This document shows positions 34,676 through 44,400 of a DNA stretch of 64,000 bases, one piece after another. The notes beneath the pieces are model-generated. The model did no database searches, was not told where the DNA came from, and saw only the letters and a list, made by a program, of their open reading frames with translations. Each line of letters opens with the position of its first letter. Within the stretch, counting starts at the first letter, position 1. The stretch is from Streptomyces lydicus (lineage in GTDB: Bacteria > Actinomycetota > Actinomycetes > Streptomycetales > Streptomycetaceae), in assembly GCF_000717345.1 (NCBI RefSeq), contig NZ_JNZA01000002.1, positions 124,001 through 188,000 on the forward strand, written 5' to 3'. The position numbers and the translations under genes are program-made.

Positions 34676-35974
34676 TCAGCCGGTGAAGACCAGTTGGACG
34701 GCGAGCCGGTGGATGGCGCCGGCGTAGACGACCTCGATGGTCATGTCGGCCCGGCGGGCGCTGCGGGCGTCCTTGATCTCCTTCGCCTCCGCCGCCGTCA
34801 GGTCGGCCGGGTCCTTGTCCAGCAGGGTCAGCAGCGGGATCACGACCGTGAAGCGTTCGATCACCTCCTGCGACACCAGCGGCGCGAGCACCGACTCCAC
34901 CAGCGTGGCGACGGAGCGCAGGCCGACCCGGCTGATCCGCAGGTTCCCGATCGCCTGGATCAGCGCCGCCTTGATCCGGAAGTTGACGTCGTCGAGGGTC
35001 CGCACGATGTCGATGTACTTCTTGTTGTGGCTGGAGTCGGCCGTGTAGCCCTCACCGAGGTAGAGCGCCTGGCCGGGCAGCAGCACCGGGCTGGTGATCC
35101 AGTTGATGAGGTGGGTGTCGTACTTGTCGATCTCCGATTCGGAGAACCGCTGCGTCATCGCGATGCTGATCGGTTTGAGCAGCAGGGAGATGTGCGGCCG
35201 GTACCCGGCGATGACGCCGGCGGTGGCGGCCGCCACGTCGTCGGGCGACCGGTGCGCGACGAGCACCATGCGCTCCTTCTGCACCGCCCCGGTGTTCAGG
35301 GCGATCGCGTCGTCGGCGGTCAGGGCGCCGTCCAGCATGGCCACGCCGATGCGCTCCTTGCCGTCGCCCTCGATGGTCGAGACATGGGTCGCCAGCTTGC
35401 CGACCGTCTGCGCGTTCGCCGAGTTGAGCGGCGTGTTCGCGAGCACCACGATCTGCACGTCCAGCTTGCCCGTCCTGGCCAGCGCCGCGTCCCAGTCGGG
35501 TCCGGTGGAGTCCACCTGGACGCCCCACACCCTGGTCGGCGGCGGCGACTGGTTGAACGCGGCACCGATCGCCCGCACGAGGTCGTTCGCGCTCTCCTGC
35601 GTCACCGCGTCCCCGCTGGCATGGGCGTGCGCCAGGGCCGCGTCCAGGGTGAGCGTGAAGCCCGTCGCGGCGGACGTCGCGTTGGTCACCGTACGGACCT
35701 CCGAGGCCGTGCCGGTGCCGATCCGCACGGCGGTGGCGGCCGGGACGCTGACCGCGGCGGTGACGCTGGTCGCCCCTTCGGCGGCGTCGGCGGCCAGTGT
35801 GGTCGACCCGCCCGTGTAGGCGTCGGCCGCGGCCGACGGCGAGGTGAAGTCCATGGGCGGGGACTCGGCGGTGCCGATCCCGCCCCTGCCGATGATGGCG
35901 ATGTCCCCGAACGCCCGGACGGCGGGCGCGAAAAGATTGCTGCTGGCGGTGACATCGATGTACTTGACCGCCAT
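34676..35974 (-). CDS. Contractile tail sheath protein
   Basis: 432 residues. The N-terminal GDIAIIGRGG is followed by a variable beta-rich insertion (about residues 40-115) and then the conserved sheath core: RVWGVQVDSTGPDWDAAL, IAGYRPHISLLLKPISI, YLGEGYTAD and the C-terminal strand-exchange arm TIEVVYAGAIHRLAVQLVF. Shine-Dalgarno aaggag lies 6 to 7 bases before ATG 35974. Only one sheath gene is present, whereas several characterised systems have two or three. Confidence 0.9.
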   Translation of the reverse strand: MAVKYIDVTASSNLFAPAVRAFGDIAIIGRGGIGTAESPPMDFTSPSAAADAYTGGSTTLAADAAEGATSVTAAVSVPAATAVRIGTGTASEVRTVTNATSAATGFTLTLDAALAHAHASGDAVTQESANDLVRAIGAAFNQSPPPTRVWGVQVDSTGPDWDAALARTGKLDVQIVVLANTPLNSANAQTVGKLATHVSTIEGDGKERIGVAMLDGALTADDAIALNTGAVQKERMVLVAHRSPDDVAAATAGVIAGYRPHISLLLKPISIAMTQRFSESEIDKYDTHLINWITSPVLLPGQALYLGEGYTADSSHNKKYIDIVRTLDDVNFRIKAALIQAIGNLRISRVGLRSVATLVESVLAPLVSQEVIERFTVVIPLLTLLDKDPADLTAAEAKEIKDARSARRADMTIEVVYAGAIHRLAVQLVFTG

Positions 35975-36070
35975 CGACCGCTCCTTACGTGAGGCGTGAC
36001 GCCCGCCCGGCCGGACGTCGCGCCGGGTGGGGCCCGGCCCCGGGCCCTGAACCGGTGCGGCTGCGCGTGC

Positions 36071-36892
36071 TCATGCGACGTCCTCGAACGCGGCCACGAA
36101 GCCCGCGGCGGCCAGCAGGTCGGACACCTGCTTCTCGGTCCCCGGGGCGGTGTCGGATGCGAGCGTGGCGGCGGGGAACACCGCCAGCCACGCACTGGCG
36201 GCGAGCAGAGCCCCGCCGTCGTACTCGTCGGGCCGCGGGCGCGTGTCGTCCAGCGCCTGTCGGCACTGGACCAGCCTGCGCAGCGCGGCGCCGAGATCCA
36301 GGTCGGGAAAGAACAGCACCGAGACGCGCAGCCGGTAGGTACGGCCGGGCGCGCCCGGGTCGAAGGGCGGCGGTTCCGCGTAGTGCAGGCGGTAGAGCCG
36401 GGGGAACTGGGCCTGCAGCTCCGCGTAGTCGGCGACGCCGGCCCGGCGCATCAGCTCGGTGAGGTCCAGGAAGTCGAACCGTGCGGCGAACTCCTCCTCG
36501 GTGAGCCCGGAGAGGTCCTCGGAGCCGAGGGCGTCGAGCGCACCGGAGGTCAGTACCACCCGGGCCGTCACCACGGTGTCCAGTCCCAGGTCTATCCAGT
36601 ACGGCGGTGCGACCGCCGGGATGTCGAGGGTGGCCCGGGCGTGCGCGGCGTCCGGCAGCAGCTTCTCCCAGCTGCCGCGGACCGTGACGGGCGGGCTCAC
36701 CGGCACCTGGAACTGGGTGGCGGTGACCCGGACCGCGTCCACGAACCGGACTTCGAGCAGGCTCGGCTCATAGACCGCGGCGAGCAGTGACCGCACCCGG
36801 TGCCGGTCGGGATCGTCCGGGGGCACCAGCAGACTCGCCACCTGCGCCGGTTCCATGTACCGGAGCATCAGCCGGTCGGCGAATCCGTTCAT
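36071..36892 (-). CDS. First gene of the injection-system operon, unrecognised family
   Basis: 273 residues from ATG 36892, with a weak Shine-Dalgarno (gagac). It starts MNGFADRLMLRYMEP and holds conserved-looking blocks VRSLLAAVYEPSLLEVRFVD, a strand-rich middle, FDFLDLTELMRRAGV and YRLRVSVLFFPDLDLGAALRRL. There is no signal peptide or membrane helix. Being first and 96 bp upstream of the sheath it could be the tail terminator or a cap protein, a role filled by Pvc16-like proteins elsewhere. That is inference. Confidence 0.6.
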   Translation of the reverse strand: MNGFADRLMLRYMEPAQVASLLVPPDDPDRHRVRSLLAAVYEPSLLEVRFVDAVRVTATQFQVPVSPPVTVRGSWEKLLPDAAHARATLDIPAVAPPYWIDLGLDTVVTARVVLTSGALDALGSEDLSGLTEEEFAARFDFLDLTELMRRAGVADYAELQAQFPRLYRLHYAEPPPFDPGAPGRTYRLRVSVLFFPDLDLGAALRRLVQCRQALDDTRPRPDEYDGGALLAASAWLAVFPAATLASDTAPGTEKQVSDLLAAAGFVAAFEDVA

Positions 36893-37289
36893 GGCATGTC
36901 TCGCGTCACAGCGGCGCTCACGAAGCGGCGCAGTGCCGGACGCCATGTTCCGGACCGGCCCGGCCGACCGTGGGTGCATCGCTCGTAGGCGTGTAGGAGC
37001 CCATCGCACCGGTGCGCACGGCGTACCGCACACATCGGTGACTCGGGATGTGGACCGGTCCGGAGGGCACTGACGGGCGACGCTTCGGACCTGGCCCTTC
37101 TCCCTTCTCACGCTACGCCGTTCGAGTGACATCGGCATGTCGGCTCAGCCCACGCCCGGCGCACCGGAGAAGCGGTCCACGGCCCCCGCCGGACGATCTT
37201 CTCCCCGGCCACGATCACGTCAGGCAACCCCGAGCGCCGGAATCGCCTCCTTACCCGCAGGGACACCTACGTGAGGAACGGGGGAAGCC
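36893..37289. promoter_or_regulatory. Intergenic region between the injection operon and a lipoprotein gene
   Basis: This 397-bp stretch has no convincing gene. It must hold the promoter of the 22-kb minus-strand operon. It contains the perfect palindrome gcaccggtgc at about 37010-37019 and several purine-rich sites. No clear -35/-10 pair could be named. Confidence 0.4.
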
Positions 37290-37850
37290 GTGCTGCGGCG
37301 TTCACTTCTCGGCGCGGCCACCGCCGCGCTGGCACTGACCGTCATCGCCGGGCTGGGCCTGGTGGGCTGCGGTTCGCCGCGGATGGCGACGTTGCACGCC
37401 AACTGCACGACGAAGGGCCTGAAGTGGAAACTCACGGTCCTCCACAAGGCGCCGCACAGCACGCATCGTGACGCCCGGCTGTCCGTGGTCAACAAGAGCG
37501 CGCGGCCCTGCGTCTTCGGCGGCTACCCGCTCTTCGAGGTCCACGTCGGCAAGGGGCCGGAGGCCGACGGGGCGGGCCGGGGCACGCCCTCGCCGATCGA
37601 TCTGCGGGGCGGGGGCACGGTGACCACGGCGCTGCGTTACAAGGACTCCGACAGCGCCACCCGCCCGGCCTCCACGGCCGCGTCCCCCGGCTGCATCGTC
37701 AGCAACGACGAGGCCATCGTCGCCGCGCCGCACGACTACGAGGGCGGCCGCCGGCCGATAGTCGCCCGCGACGAGGCGGGCCGGCGCACCCTGCTGGACG
37801 TCTGCGAGGACACGATCTGGATGAGCCCGCCCGCGGAAGTCGCCAAGTAG
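37290..37850 (+). CDS. DUF4232-like secreted lipoprotein
   Basis: 186 residues, GTG start after a gggggaag Shine-Dalgarno. An RR-containing signal peptide ends in a lipobox GLVGCG. The mature domain (LSVVNKSARPCVFGGYPLFEV ... AASPGCIVSNDEAIV) fits the actinobacterial DUF4232 beta-sandwich with two conserved Cys. It is a cell-surface protein of unknown role and is probably monocistronic. Confidence 0.8.
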   Translation: MLRRSLLGAATAALALTVIAGLGLVGCGSPRMATLHANCTTKGLKWKLTVLHKAPHSTHRDARLSVVNKSARPCVFGGYPLFEVHVGKGPEADGAGRGTPSPIDLRGGGTVTTALRYKDSDSATRPASTAASPGCIVSNDEAIVAAPHDYEGGRRPIVARDEAGRRTLLDVCEDTIWMSPPAEVAK

Positions 37851-38058
37851 CACCGCCGCCCGCGGCTCCGGAGACGGCCACGGCCTGACCCCCTCCCGGA
37901 GTCGGCGGCCCCGGCCCAACCTTGACACTGCGTCAGAACCGGCCCCCTCGGCGCATCGACGCCTCACACGCGGTGCCGGCGTCGCTGCCGCCTTCGTCCG
38001 GGTGACGCACCGGAGTGTCGTTTGGACAGTCCCCCGCCATCCGACACCGTGAGGGCCC

Positions 38059-38574
38059 GTGCGCCCTTCTCTTCTTCACCTCGTCACCGCAGCGGCCCTC
38101 CTCGTGGCGACCGCCGGCTGCGTCTCCGTGTCGGACAGCCGGTCCGGGCCGGATCCGCTCCCCGCACACGACGGGCGGACCCTGGCTCCGGACCGGCCCG
38201 CACCGCTGCGCCTGCCCACCCCGGGCCGGCCCCGGGAGCGGATGGCGGTCGCCGAAGCCCGCCCCGGCGGGAAGCAGCCGTCGGGGCCACGCACCGGCCA
38301 CCGACACCGGCACCGGCCTCCCGCTCACCGGGCCGCGGCCCACGCGGAAACGGTGTCGCGGGAGCGGCGGACGCCTCGCCCGCCCCGGGTCGCCGCACCG
38401 CGGCCGCGCCCGGCCGGGGCCCGCCCGGCGCACCAGCACCGCGCCGCCCCGCCCACGGCGCGGAAGCCGGCCCGTCCGCGGGCCACGGTCGACCCCGGCG
38501 TGGTATGCCGGATGGCCACCCGCCACGTCCGGAAGGACCTGGTGAGGCTGTGCCGGAGCATGTACGGAAGCTGA
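38059..38574 (+). CDS. Small Pro/Arg-rich putative lipoprotein
   Basis: 171 residues from GTG 38059 (gaggg just upstream). The N-terminus MRPSLLHLVTAAALLVATAGC is a signal peptide with a lipobox. The body is low-complexity Pro/Arg/Ala. The end VCRMATRHVRKDLVRLCRSMYG has two Cys and looks like a short conserved tail seen in Streptomyces orphan lipoproteins. Function is unknown. Coding potential in the low-complexity middle is uncertain. Confidence 0.55.
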   Translation: MRPSLLHLVTAAALLVATAGCVSVSDSRSGPDPLPAHDGRTLAPDRPAPLRLPTPGRPRERMAVAEARPGGKQPSGPRTGHRHRHRPPAHRAAAHAETVSRERRTPRPPRVAAPRPRPAGARPAHQHRAAPPTARKPARPRATVDPGVVCRMATRHVRKDLVRLCRSMYGS

Positions 38575-38641
38575 GGTCACCGGCCCTTCCGGGGCCGTGC
38601 GGACGGCCAACCACCGCACCCCGCAGGCAAGTTGTTGAACT

Positions 38642-38671
38642 TTGAGCGAATCCGTTGTGTCTTGCTATGTC
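38642..38671 (+). promoter_or_regulatory. Likely sigma-70-type promoter of the lamin-tail protein gene
   Basis: TTGAGC (38642-38647), an 18-bp spacer and TATGTC (38666-38671) lie in a locally AT-rich island about 100 bp before ATG 38773. Confidence 0.45.
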
Positions 38672-38772
38672 GCGACTGGGTAACGTCAGCACGCTTTCCC
38701 GCACTCGGTCCTTAATCTGAGCGTCCGCCGGGCCCGCAGTGGGGGGTGCCCGGCCCGAACCCAAGGACTCTC

Positions 38773-39222
38773 ATGCTTCGTTTGCGTGCCCTCGCTGCCG
38801 CTGCCGTCATGGCCGCTGCCGGCGCCGCCTTGCTGCCCGCGCCCGCGCAGGCCGCCGGCTCCGTCCACCTCTACAAGATCTACTACGACAGCCCCGGCTC
38901 GGACACCCGCTCCACCGCGAGCCTCAACGCCGAGTACGTACAGATCAAGAACTCCACCAGCAGGGCCGTCAGCCTCACCGGGTGGACGCTGACGGACGCC
39001 TCCCGGCACAAGTACACCTTCGGCTCCTACTCGCTCGGCGCGGGCAGGACGGTCACCGTCCACACCGGCAGGGGCACGAACACCGCGGCGCACCGCTACC
39101 AGGGCCGCGCCGCGTACGTGTGGAACAACGACCGCGACACGGCCACGCTGAGGAGGGCGAGCGGCAGCACGGCCGACAGCTGCTCCTACAACTCCACGCG
39201 GACCGACTACAAGATGTGCTGA
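38773..39222 (+). CDS. Secreted lamin-tail-domain protein
   Basis: 149 residues from ATG 38773, with aagga 5 bases upstream. A Sec signal peptide ends in APAQA. The mature protein is a single lamin-tail (LTD) Ig fold: LNAEYVQIKNSTSRAVSLTGWTL, then HKYTFGSYSLGAGRTVTVHTG and YVWNNDRDTATL. LTD proteins of this size are common in Streptomyces and thought to bind surface polymers or DNA. Two Cys near the end may form a disulfide. A very strong terminator follows. Confidence 0.88.
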   Translation: MLRLRALAAAAVMAAAGAALLPAPAQAAGSVHLYKIYYDSPGSDTRSTASLNAEYVQIKNSTSRAVSLTGWTLTDASRHKYTFGSYSLGAGRTVTVHTGRGTNTAAHRYQGRAAYVWNNDRDTATLRRASGSTADSCSYNSTRTDYKMC

Positions 39223-39227
39223 CGGCA

Positions 39228-39270
39228 CGCGCACGGCGTCCCTGCCCAGAGGGCGGGGACGCCGTGCGCG
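39228..39270. terminator. Strong hairpin terminator between lamin-tail gene and GGT
   Basis: A perfect 15-bp stem (39228-39242 with 39256-39270) with a 13-base loop that can itself pair (gccc-aga-gggc). It lies between convergent genes and can act on both strands. Confidence 0.85.
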
Positions 39271-39296
39271 CTCCTGCTGCGGTGCCTTACGGGTGC

Positions 39297-41177
39297 CTAG
39301 TGCCGGCCTCCCGCGGCGCGGGTCTCGTGCAGCACCATCGCGGACCCACCACCACGCCGCTTCGGCTCGGCCACCGCCTGGGTCCGGCCGTCGGAGAGGA
39401 ACTCCAGGGCGGCCACCGCGCCGATCTCCGGCGACGGGGTGAATGCCTTCGGGGCCTCGACGAAGTGCTGGCCGAGCCGGTCCAGCGCGGCCCGCTCAGG
39501 GGACTTGAGGAACGCCGGTTCGGCCTCGGTGTCCGTACGGTTGCGCTGGGAGATCCGGGGTGCCGCGACCGCCTCGGGCAGCGTCATGCCCAGGTCCACG
39601 CGGTTGACCAGGGTCTGCAGCACGGTCGTGATGATCGTGGCGCCTCCGGGTGAGCCGACGGCGAGGAGCGGCCGGCCGTGCTTCAGGACGATCGTCGGGG
39701 ACATGCTGCTGCGCGGCCGCTTGCCCGGACCGGGCAGGTTCGGGTCGGGCACGTCCTTGGCGAGCGGCGCGAAGTCGAAGTCGGTCAGCTCGTTGTTGAG
39801 CAGGAAGCCGCGTCCGGGCACGGTGATCGCGGAGCCGCCGGTCTGCTCGATCGTGAGGGTGTACGAGACCACGTTGCCCCAGCGGTCGGAGGCCACCAGA
39901 TGCGTGGTCGAGGGGCCCTCGTACGGGTCGGTGGTACCGGTCCCCTTCTTGCACCCGGCGCCCGGCCGGCGCGGGTCCCCGGGCGCGACCGGGCTGGTCA
40001 GGGTGGCCGTGGGGCTGATCAGGCAGGCGCGGTCCTTGGCGAACTTCTTGGCCATCAGCTCCTTGGTGGGCACGTCGGAGAACGCCGGGTCGCCCACCCA
40101 CCGGTTGCGGTCGGCGAACGCGATCCGGCTGGCTTCGAGGTAGTGGTGGAGCGCCTGCACCCGGTCGGCCGCCGACAGGCGGAAGTTCTCCAGGATGTTG
40201 AGCGCCTCACCGACGGTGCTGCCACCGGAAGAGGAGGGCGCCATGGAGTACACGTCGAGGCCGCGGTAGGTGGTGTGGGTCGGATCGCGGCGCAGCGCGG
40301 TGTACTTGGCGAGGTCGCCTGCCGCCATCAGACCGGGACGCACCTTGGCGTCGGAGCCCGGCGCGACGGGCGGGTGCTGCACGGTCCTGACCACATCGCG
40401 TCCGATGGCGCCGCGGTAGAGCGCGTCCATCCCGTCGCGGCCGAGCTGCCGGTAGGTGCGCGCGAGGTCCGGATTGCGGAACCGCGAGCCCACGACGGGG
40501 AGTTCACCGTGCGGCAGGAAGAGCTTCGCGGTGGAGGAGATGTTCCGGAAGCGCTTCTCGTTCATCTCGGTCTGGGCGCGGAACTCGTCGTTGACGACGA
40601 AGCCGTCCGCGGCGAGCCGGGTCGCGGGCCGCAGCGCCTTGGCCGTCGAGATCGTCCCCCAGTCACGGAGGGCCTTCTGCCAGGTCGCCGGAGAGCCCGG
40701 TACGCCCACGGAAAGACCGGAGTTGACGGCGTCGGGGAACGGGATCGGCTTGCCGGTAGCGGGATCGAGGAAGGCGTCCGACTTCATCCGGGCCGGAGCG
40801 GTCTCCCGCCCGTCGATGGTGCTGACCTTGCCGGTACGGGCGTTGTAGTACGTGAAGTAGCCGCCGCCCCCGATGCCCGCCGAGTACGGCTCGACGACGC
40901 CCAGCGCCGCGGCGGTGGCGACCGCGGCGTCGACGGCGTTGCCACCGTGCCGCAGCACCTCCATGCCGGCCCGGGAGGCGTAGGGGTTGACGCTGGCGAC
41001 CGCGCCGCCGCTGCCGGTGGCGACGGCCTCCTTGGCGGGCGGCTTGAGGCCGGCCGCGGATGCGGCGGGGGACGAGGAGCCGGTGCTCGGCTGGGCGCCG
41101 GCATTGACGGCGAGGACGAGGGGGACTGCGATCGCCGCGGCGGATGCGGCGGCGACCACGGTACGACGGACAGGCAC
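39297..41177 (-). CDS. ggt: Secreted gamma-glutamyltransferase
   Basis: 626 residues from GTG 41177 (ggagg 6 bases upstream). A signal peptide (VPVRRTVVAAASAAAIAVPLVLA) is followed by the large-subunit motifs NAVDAAVATAAALGVVEP and GGGGYFTYY. The autoprocessing site is TTHLVASDRWGN, with catalytic Thr424 becoming the small-subunit N-terminus. Later GSPGGATIITTVLQ completes the active site. It cleaves glutathione and gamma-glutamyl peptides outside the cell. It is divergent from the AfsR-like gene, with a 240-bp region between. Confidence 0.94.
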   Translation of the reverse strand: MPVRRTVVAAASAAAIAVPLVLAVNAGAQPSTGSSSPAASAAGLKPPAKEAVATGSGGAVASVNPYASRAGMEVLRHGGNAVDAAVATAAALGVVEPYSAGIGGGGYFTYYNARTGKVSTIDGRETAPARMKSDAFLDPATGKPIPFPDAVNSGLSVGVPGSPATWQKALRDWGTISTAKALRPATRLAADGFVVNDEFRAQTEMNEKRFRNISSTAKLFLPHGELPVVGSRFRNPDLARTYRQLGRDGMDALYRGAIGRDVVRTVQHPPVAPGSDAKVRPGLMAAGDLAKYTALRRDPTHTTYRGLDVYSMAPSSSGGSTVGEALNILENFRLSAADRVQALHHYLEASRIAFADRNRWVGDPAFSDVPTKELMAKKFAKDRACLISPTATLTSPVAPGDPRRPGAGCKKGTGTTDPYEGPSTTHLVASDRWGNVVSYTLTIEQTGGSAITVPGRGFLLNNELTDFDFAPLAKDVPDPNLPGPGKRPRSSMSPTIVLKHGRPLLAVGSPGGATIITTVLQTLVNRVDLGMTLPEAVAAPRISQRNRTDTEAEPAFLKSPERAALDRLGQHFVEAPKAFTPSPEIGAVAALEFLSDGRTQAVAEPKRRGGGSAMVLHETRAAGGRH

Positions 41178-41417
41178 GGCGCCTCCGGGTATCTCGGGAG
41201 AGCTGAGATTGCCGAAACCCTGACAGGCGGTGACCGGCGCAGCAACGCCTGCTCGTAATAATTGCGCTACTTCTGAGGTTCCCGCCCGGTAACCCTCCGC
41301 CCGGGGCACTCCCCTGCCCCCGGCGTCACACGCGGCGAATCCCGACTGAGGCCGCGGGCCCGGAACTTGGTCGTTGATCTTCAGAGGCCCGCCGAACACC
41401 CGTGGCAAAATCAGCGG

Positions 41418-44400
41418 GTGCAGATCGGGATGCTGGGTCCACTGGAGGTTCGCGCGGACGACGGCGGCTTGGCCGACGTGCCGGGCGCGCGGTTGCGCGG
41501 ACTGCTGATCGCCCTCGCGCTCAAGCCCGGTCACGTGGTCCCGAAGGCGTCGCTCATCGACTGGATCTGGGGAGGGCACCCGCCCGCCGATGCGACGAAC
41601 GCCCTCCAGCGCCTGGTGTCCCGGCTGCGGAAGGTGCTGCCGGACGGGGTGGTCGAGGGGCAGCCGGACGGGTACCGGTTGACGGTGGAGCCCGACGCCG
41701 TCGACGCCGTGCGGTTCGAACGCCTGGTCGTCGCCGGCCAGGCCCGTACCGAGGACGGTTCCCGGCGGGTGCGGCTGCTGCGGGAGGCCCTCGGGCTGTG
41801 GCGCGGTGCGGCCCTCCAGGACGTCGGTCTGCAGGACAGCGCCGCGTTCGACGCCGCGGTCGGCCGGCTCGAGGGGTTGCGCCTGACGGCCACGGAGGAG
41901 CGGGCCGACGCGGACGTCGCTCTCGGGCGCGGCGCGGAGGTGGTCACGGAGCTGACCGACCTGGTGGCCGCGCACCCGGTGCGGGAACGGCTCGTCGCCA
42001 CCCTGATGCGCGCCCTCGTCGCGGCCGGTCGCGACAGCGAGGCGCTGCTGGTGTACCAGCGCGCGAGGGAGGCCCTGGCCGACACGCTGGGCGCCGACCC
42101 CTCGCCCGAGCTGTCCGCGGTGCACGTAGCCCTGCTGCGGGGGGAGTTGGGGCGGCGCGAGGAGAGCCGCAAGACCAACCTGCGTGCCGAACTCACCAGT
42201 TTCGTCGGCAAGGACGCCGATGTCGCCGCGGTCCGCGAGCTCATCGCCGAACACCGGCTCACCACCCTGATCGGGCCGGGCGGCTCGGGCAAGACCAGGC
42301 TGGCCACGGAGACCGCCCGCACTCTGCTCGGCGAGCTGCCGGACGGGGCCTGGCTGGTGGAGCTCGCCGCCCTCGGCGCGGACGGTGACGTCGCGCAGTC
42401 GACGCTCGCCGGGCTCGGCCTCCGGGACACCCTGCTCGGCGAGGCCCCGCACGCGGAGCTGACGGACCGGATCGTCGCCGCGATCCGCGAGCGGGAGGCG
42501 CTGCTGATCCTGGACAACTGCGAGCACGTGATCGAGTCCGCGGCGGTGTTCGCCCACCGGTTGCTCGGGGAGTGCCGGCGGCTGCGGATCCTGGCGACGA
42601 GCCGGGAACCGCTCGGCATCACCGGGGAGGCGCTGTGGCCGGTCGAGCCGCTGGCCCTGCCGGAGGGGGACGCAGGCCCGGGCGAGATCGAGTCCTCACC
42701 CGCTGTCCAGCTGCTGCGGGACCGGGCCGGGGCGGTGCGCCGGGATCTCACGGTCGACGCCCCCACCCTGGCGACGATGGTGCGCGTCTGCCGGGCGCTG
42801 GACGGGATGCCGCTGGCGATCGAACTGGCCGCGGCCAGACTGCGCACCATGTCCATCGACCAGCTCGCCCACCGTCTCGACGACCGGTTCCGCCTGCTGA
42901 CCAGCGGCAGCCGCACCGCGCTGCCACGGCACAAGACGCTGCGCGCGGTGGTCGACTGGAGCTGGGAGCTGCTCACCGACGCCGAACGGATGGTCCTGCG
43001 GAGACTCTCGGTATTCTCCGGCGGGGCGAGCCTGGAAGCGGCCGAACGCGTCTGCGCGGGCGACGCGATCGACCGGGAGCAGGTGCTCGAACTGCTCACC
43101 GCGCTGACCGAGAAGTCGCTGCTGCTCGCCGAAGGGGACGGCGCCTCGCGCTTCCGCATGCTCGGCACGATCAAGGAGTACGCCGGGCAGCGGCTCGCGG
43201 AGGCGGGCGAATCGGACCTGGCGCGCCACGCGCATCTCGCCTACTTCACCGAGCTCGCCGAGACCGCGGAACCGTATCTTCGTCGCGCCGAGCAGCTGGA
43301 CTGGCTGGCCACGCTCGGGGCCGAGCACGACAACATCGGTGCTGCCATGCATGGCGCGCTCGCCGCCGGCGAGGCGCAGGCGGCGATGCGGCTCGCGGCG
43401 GGCGCCGGCTGGTACTGGTGGCTCAGCGGGCACAAGACCGAGGGCATGGAGCACCTCACCGCGGCCACCGAGGTGCCCGGCGAGGTGACCGACGAGGTCC
43501 GGGCCGTCGTGTACGCGCTGATGGTGAATTTCGTGACCTCCGGGCCGGGCGACGAACACCACGCCGCGGAGTGGATCCACAAGGCGTACGAGTTCAGCCG
43601 GCGCAGCCTGCACAGTCGGTCCCGGCACCCGCTGATGGGGTTCGTCACCCCGCTGGAACGCATGCTCCGAACGCCCGACGCGTTCCTGCCCGCGTTCGCC
43701 TCGCTGCTCGACGACGAGGACCCCTGGGCGCGTGCGCTGGCCCGGCTGCATCTGGGCAAGATGCGGATCGTGCTCGGCCAGGACGGGCCGGACGGTCAGG
43801 ATGGCGCGAACGCAGACGCTTACCTGGAGCGGGCGCTCGCCGAGTTCCGGGCGCTCGGCGAGCGGTTCGGGATCTCGTTCGCGCTGACCGAGCTGGCGGA
43901 CCGGATCGCCGTGCGCGGCGAGTTCGCCGGTGCGTGCGAGCACTACGAGGAGGCCATCGCGGTCGTCACCGAGCTCGGCGCCGCCGAGGACGTCATCCGG
44001 ATGCGGTCGCAGCAGGCGCAGCTGTACTGGCTGATGGGCGACGAGGACGCCAGCGCGGCCGCCCTCGCCGAGGCGCAGCGGTACGCGGAGCGGGCCACCT
44101 GGCCGGGCGCGCTGGCCCTGCTGGCCCTCTCGAAGGCGGGACTCGCCCGGTGGGGCGGCGACGCCGAGGAGGCACACAAGCAACTCGACGCCGCAACGGC
44201 CCTGCTGGGCGACGAGGCGGAGCGGCCGCACATCCGCGCGGTGACGCACGACCTGCTCGGCTACCTCGACGACGACCTCGACGAGGCCCGGGCGCACCGC
44301 GCGGCGGCCTGCGCGGCGGCGTCCGAGGCGGGACACGCGCCGCTGATCGCGCAGGTGCTCGTCGGGGTAGCGGACCTGGCACTGCGCCGCGACGACCACG

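Noticed and set aside
14843..36892. Prophage
   Set aside because: No capsid, terminase, integrase, holin or attachment sites are seen, only tail-like, effector and modifying genes, so an injection system is the better reading.
38059..38574. Antisense frames with a clearer codon bias over this region
   Set aside because: The plus-strand frame has a lipobox and signal peptide, while the antisense frames have none; the region stays at low confidence.
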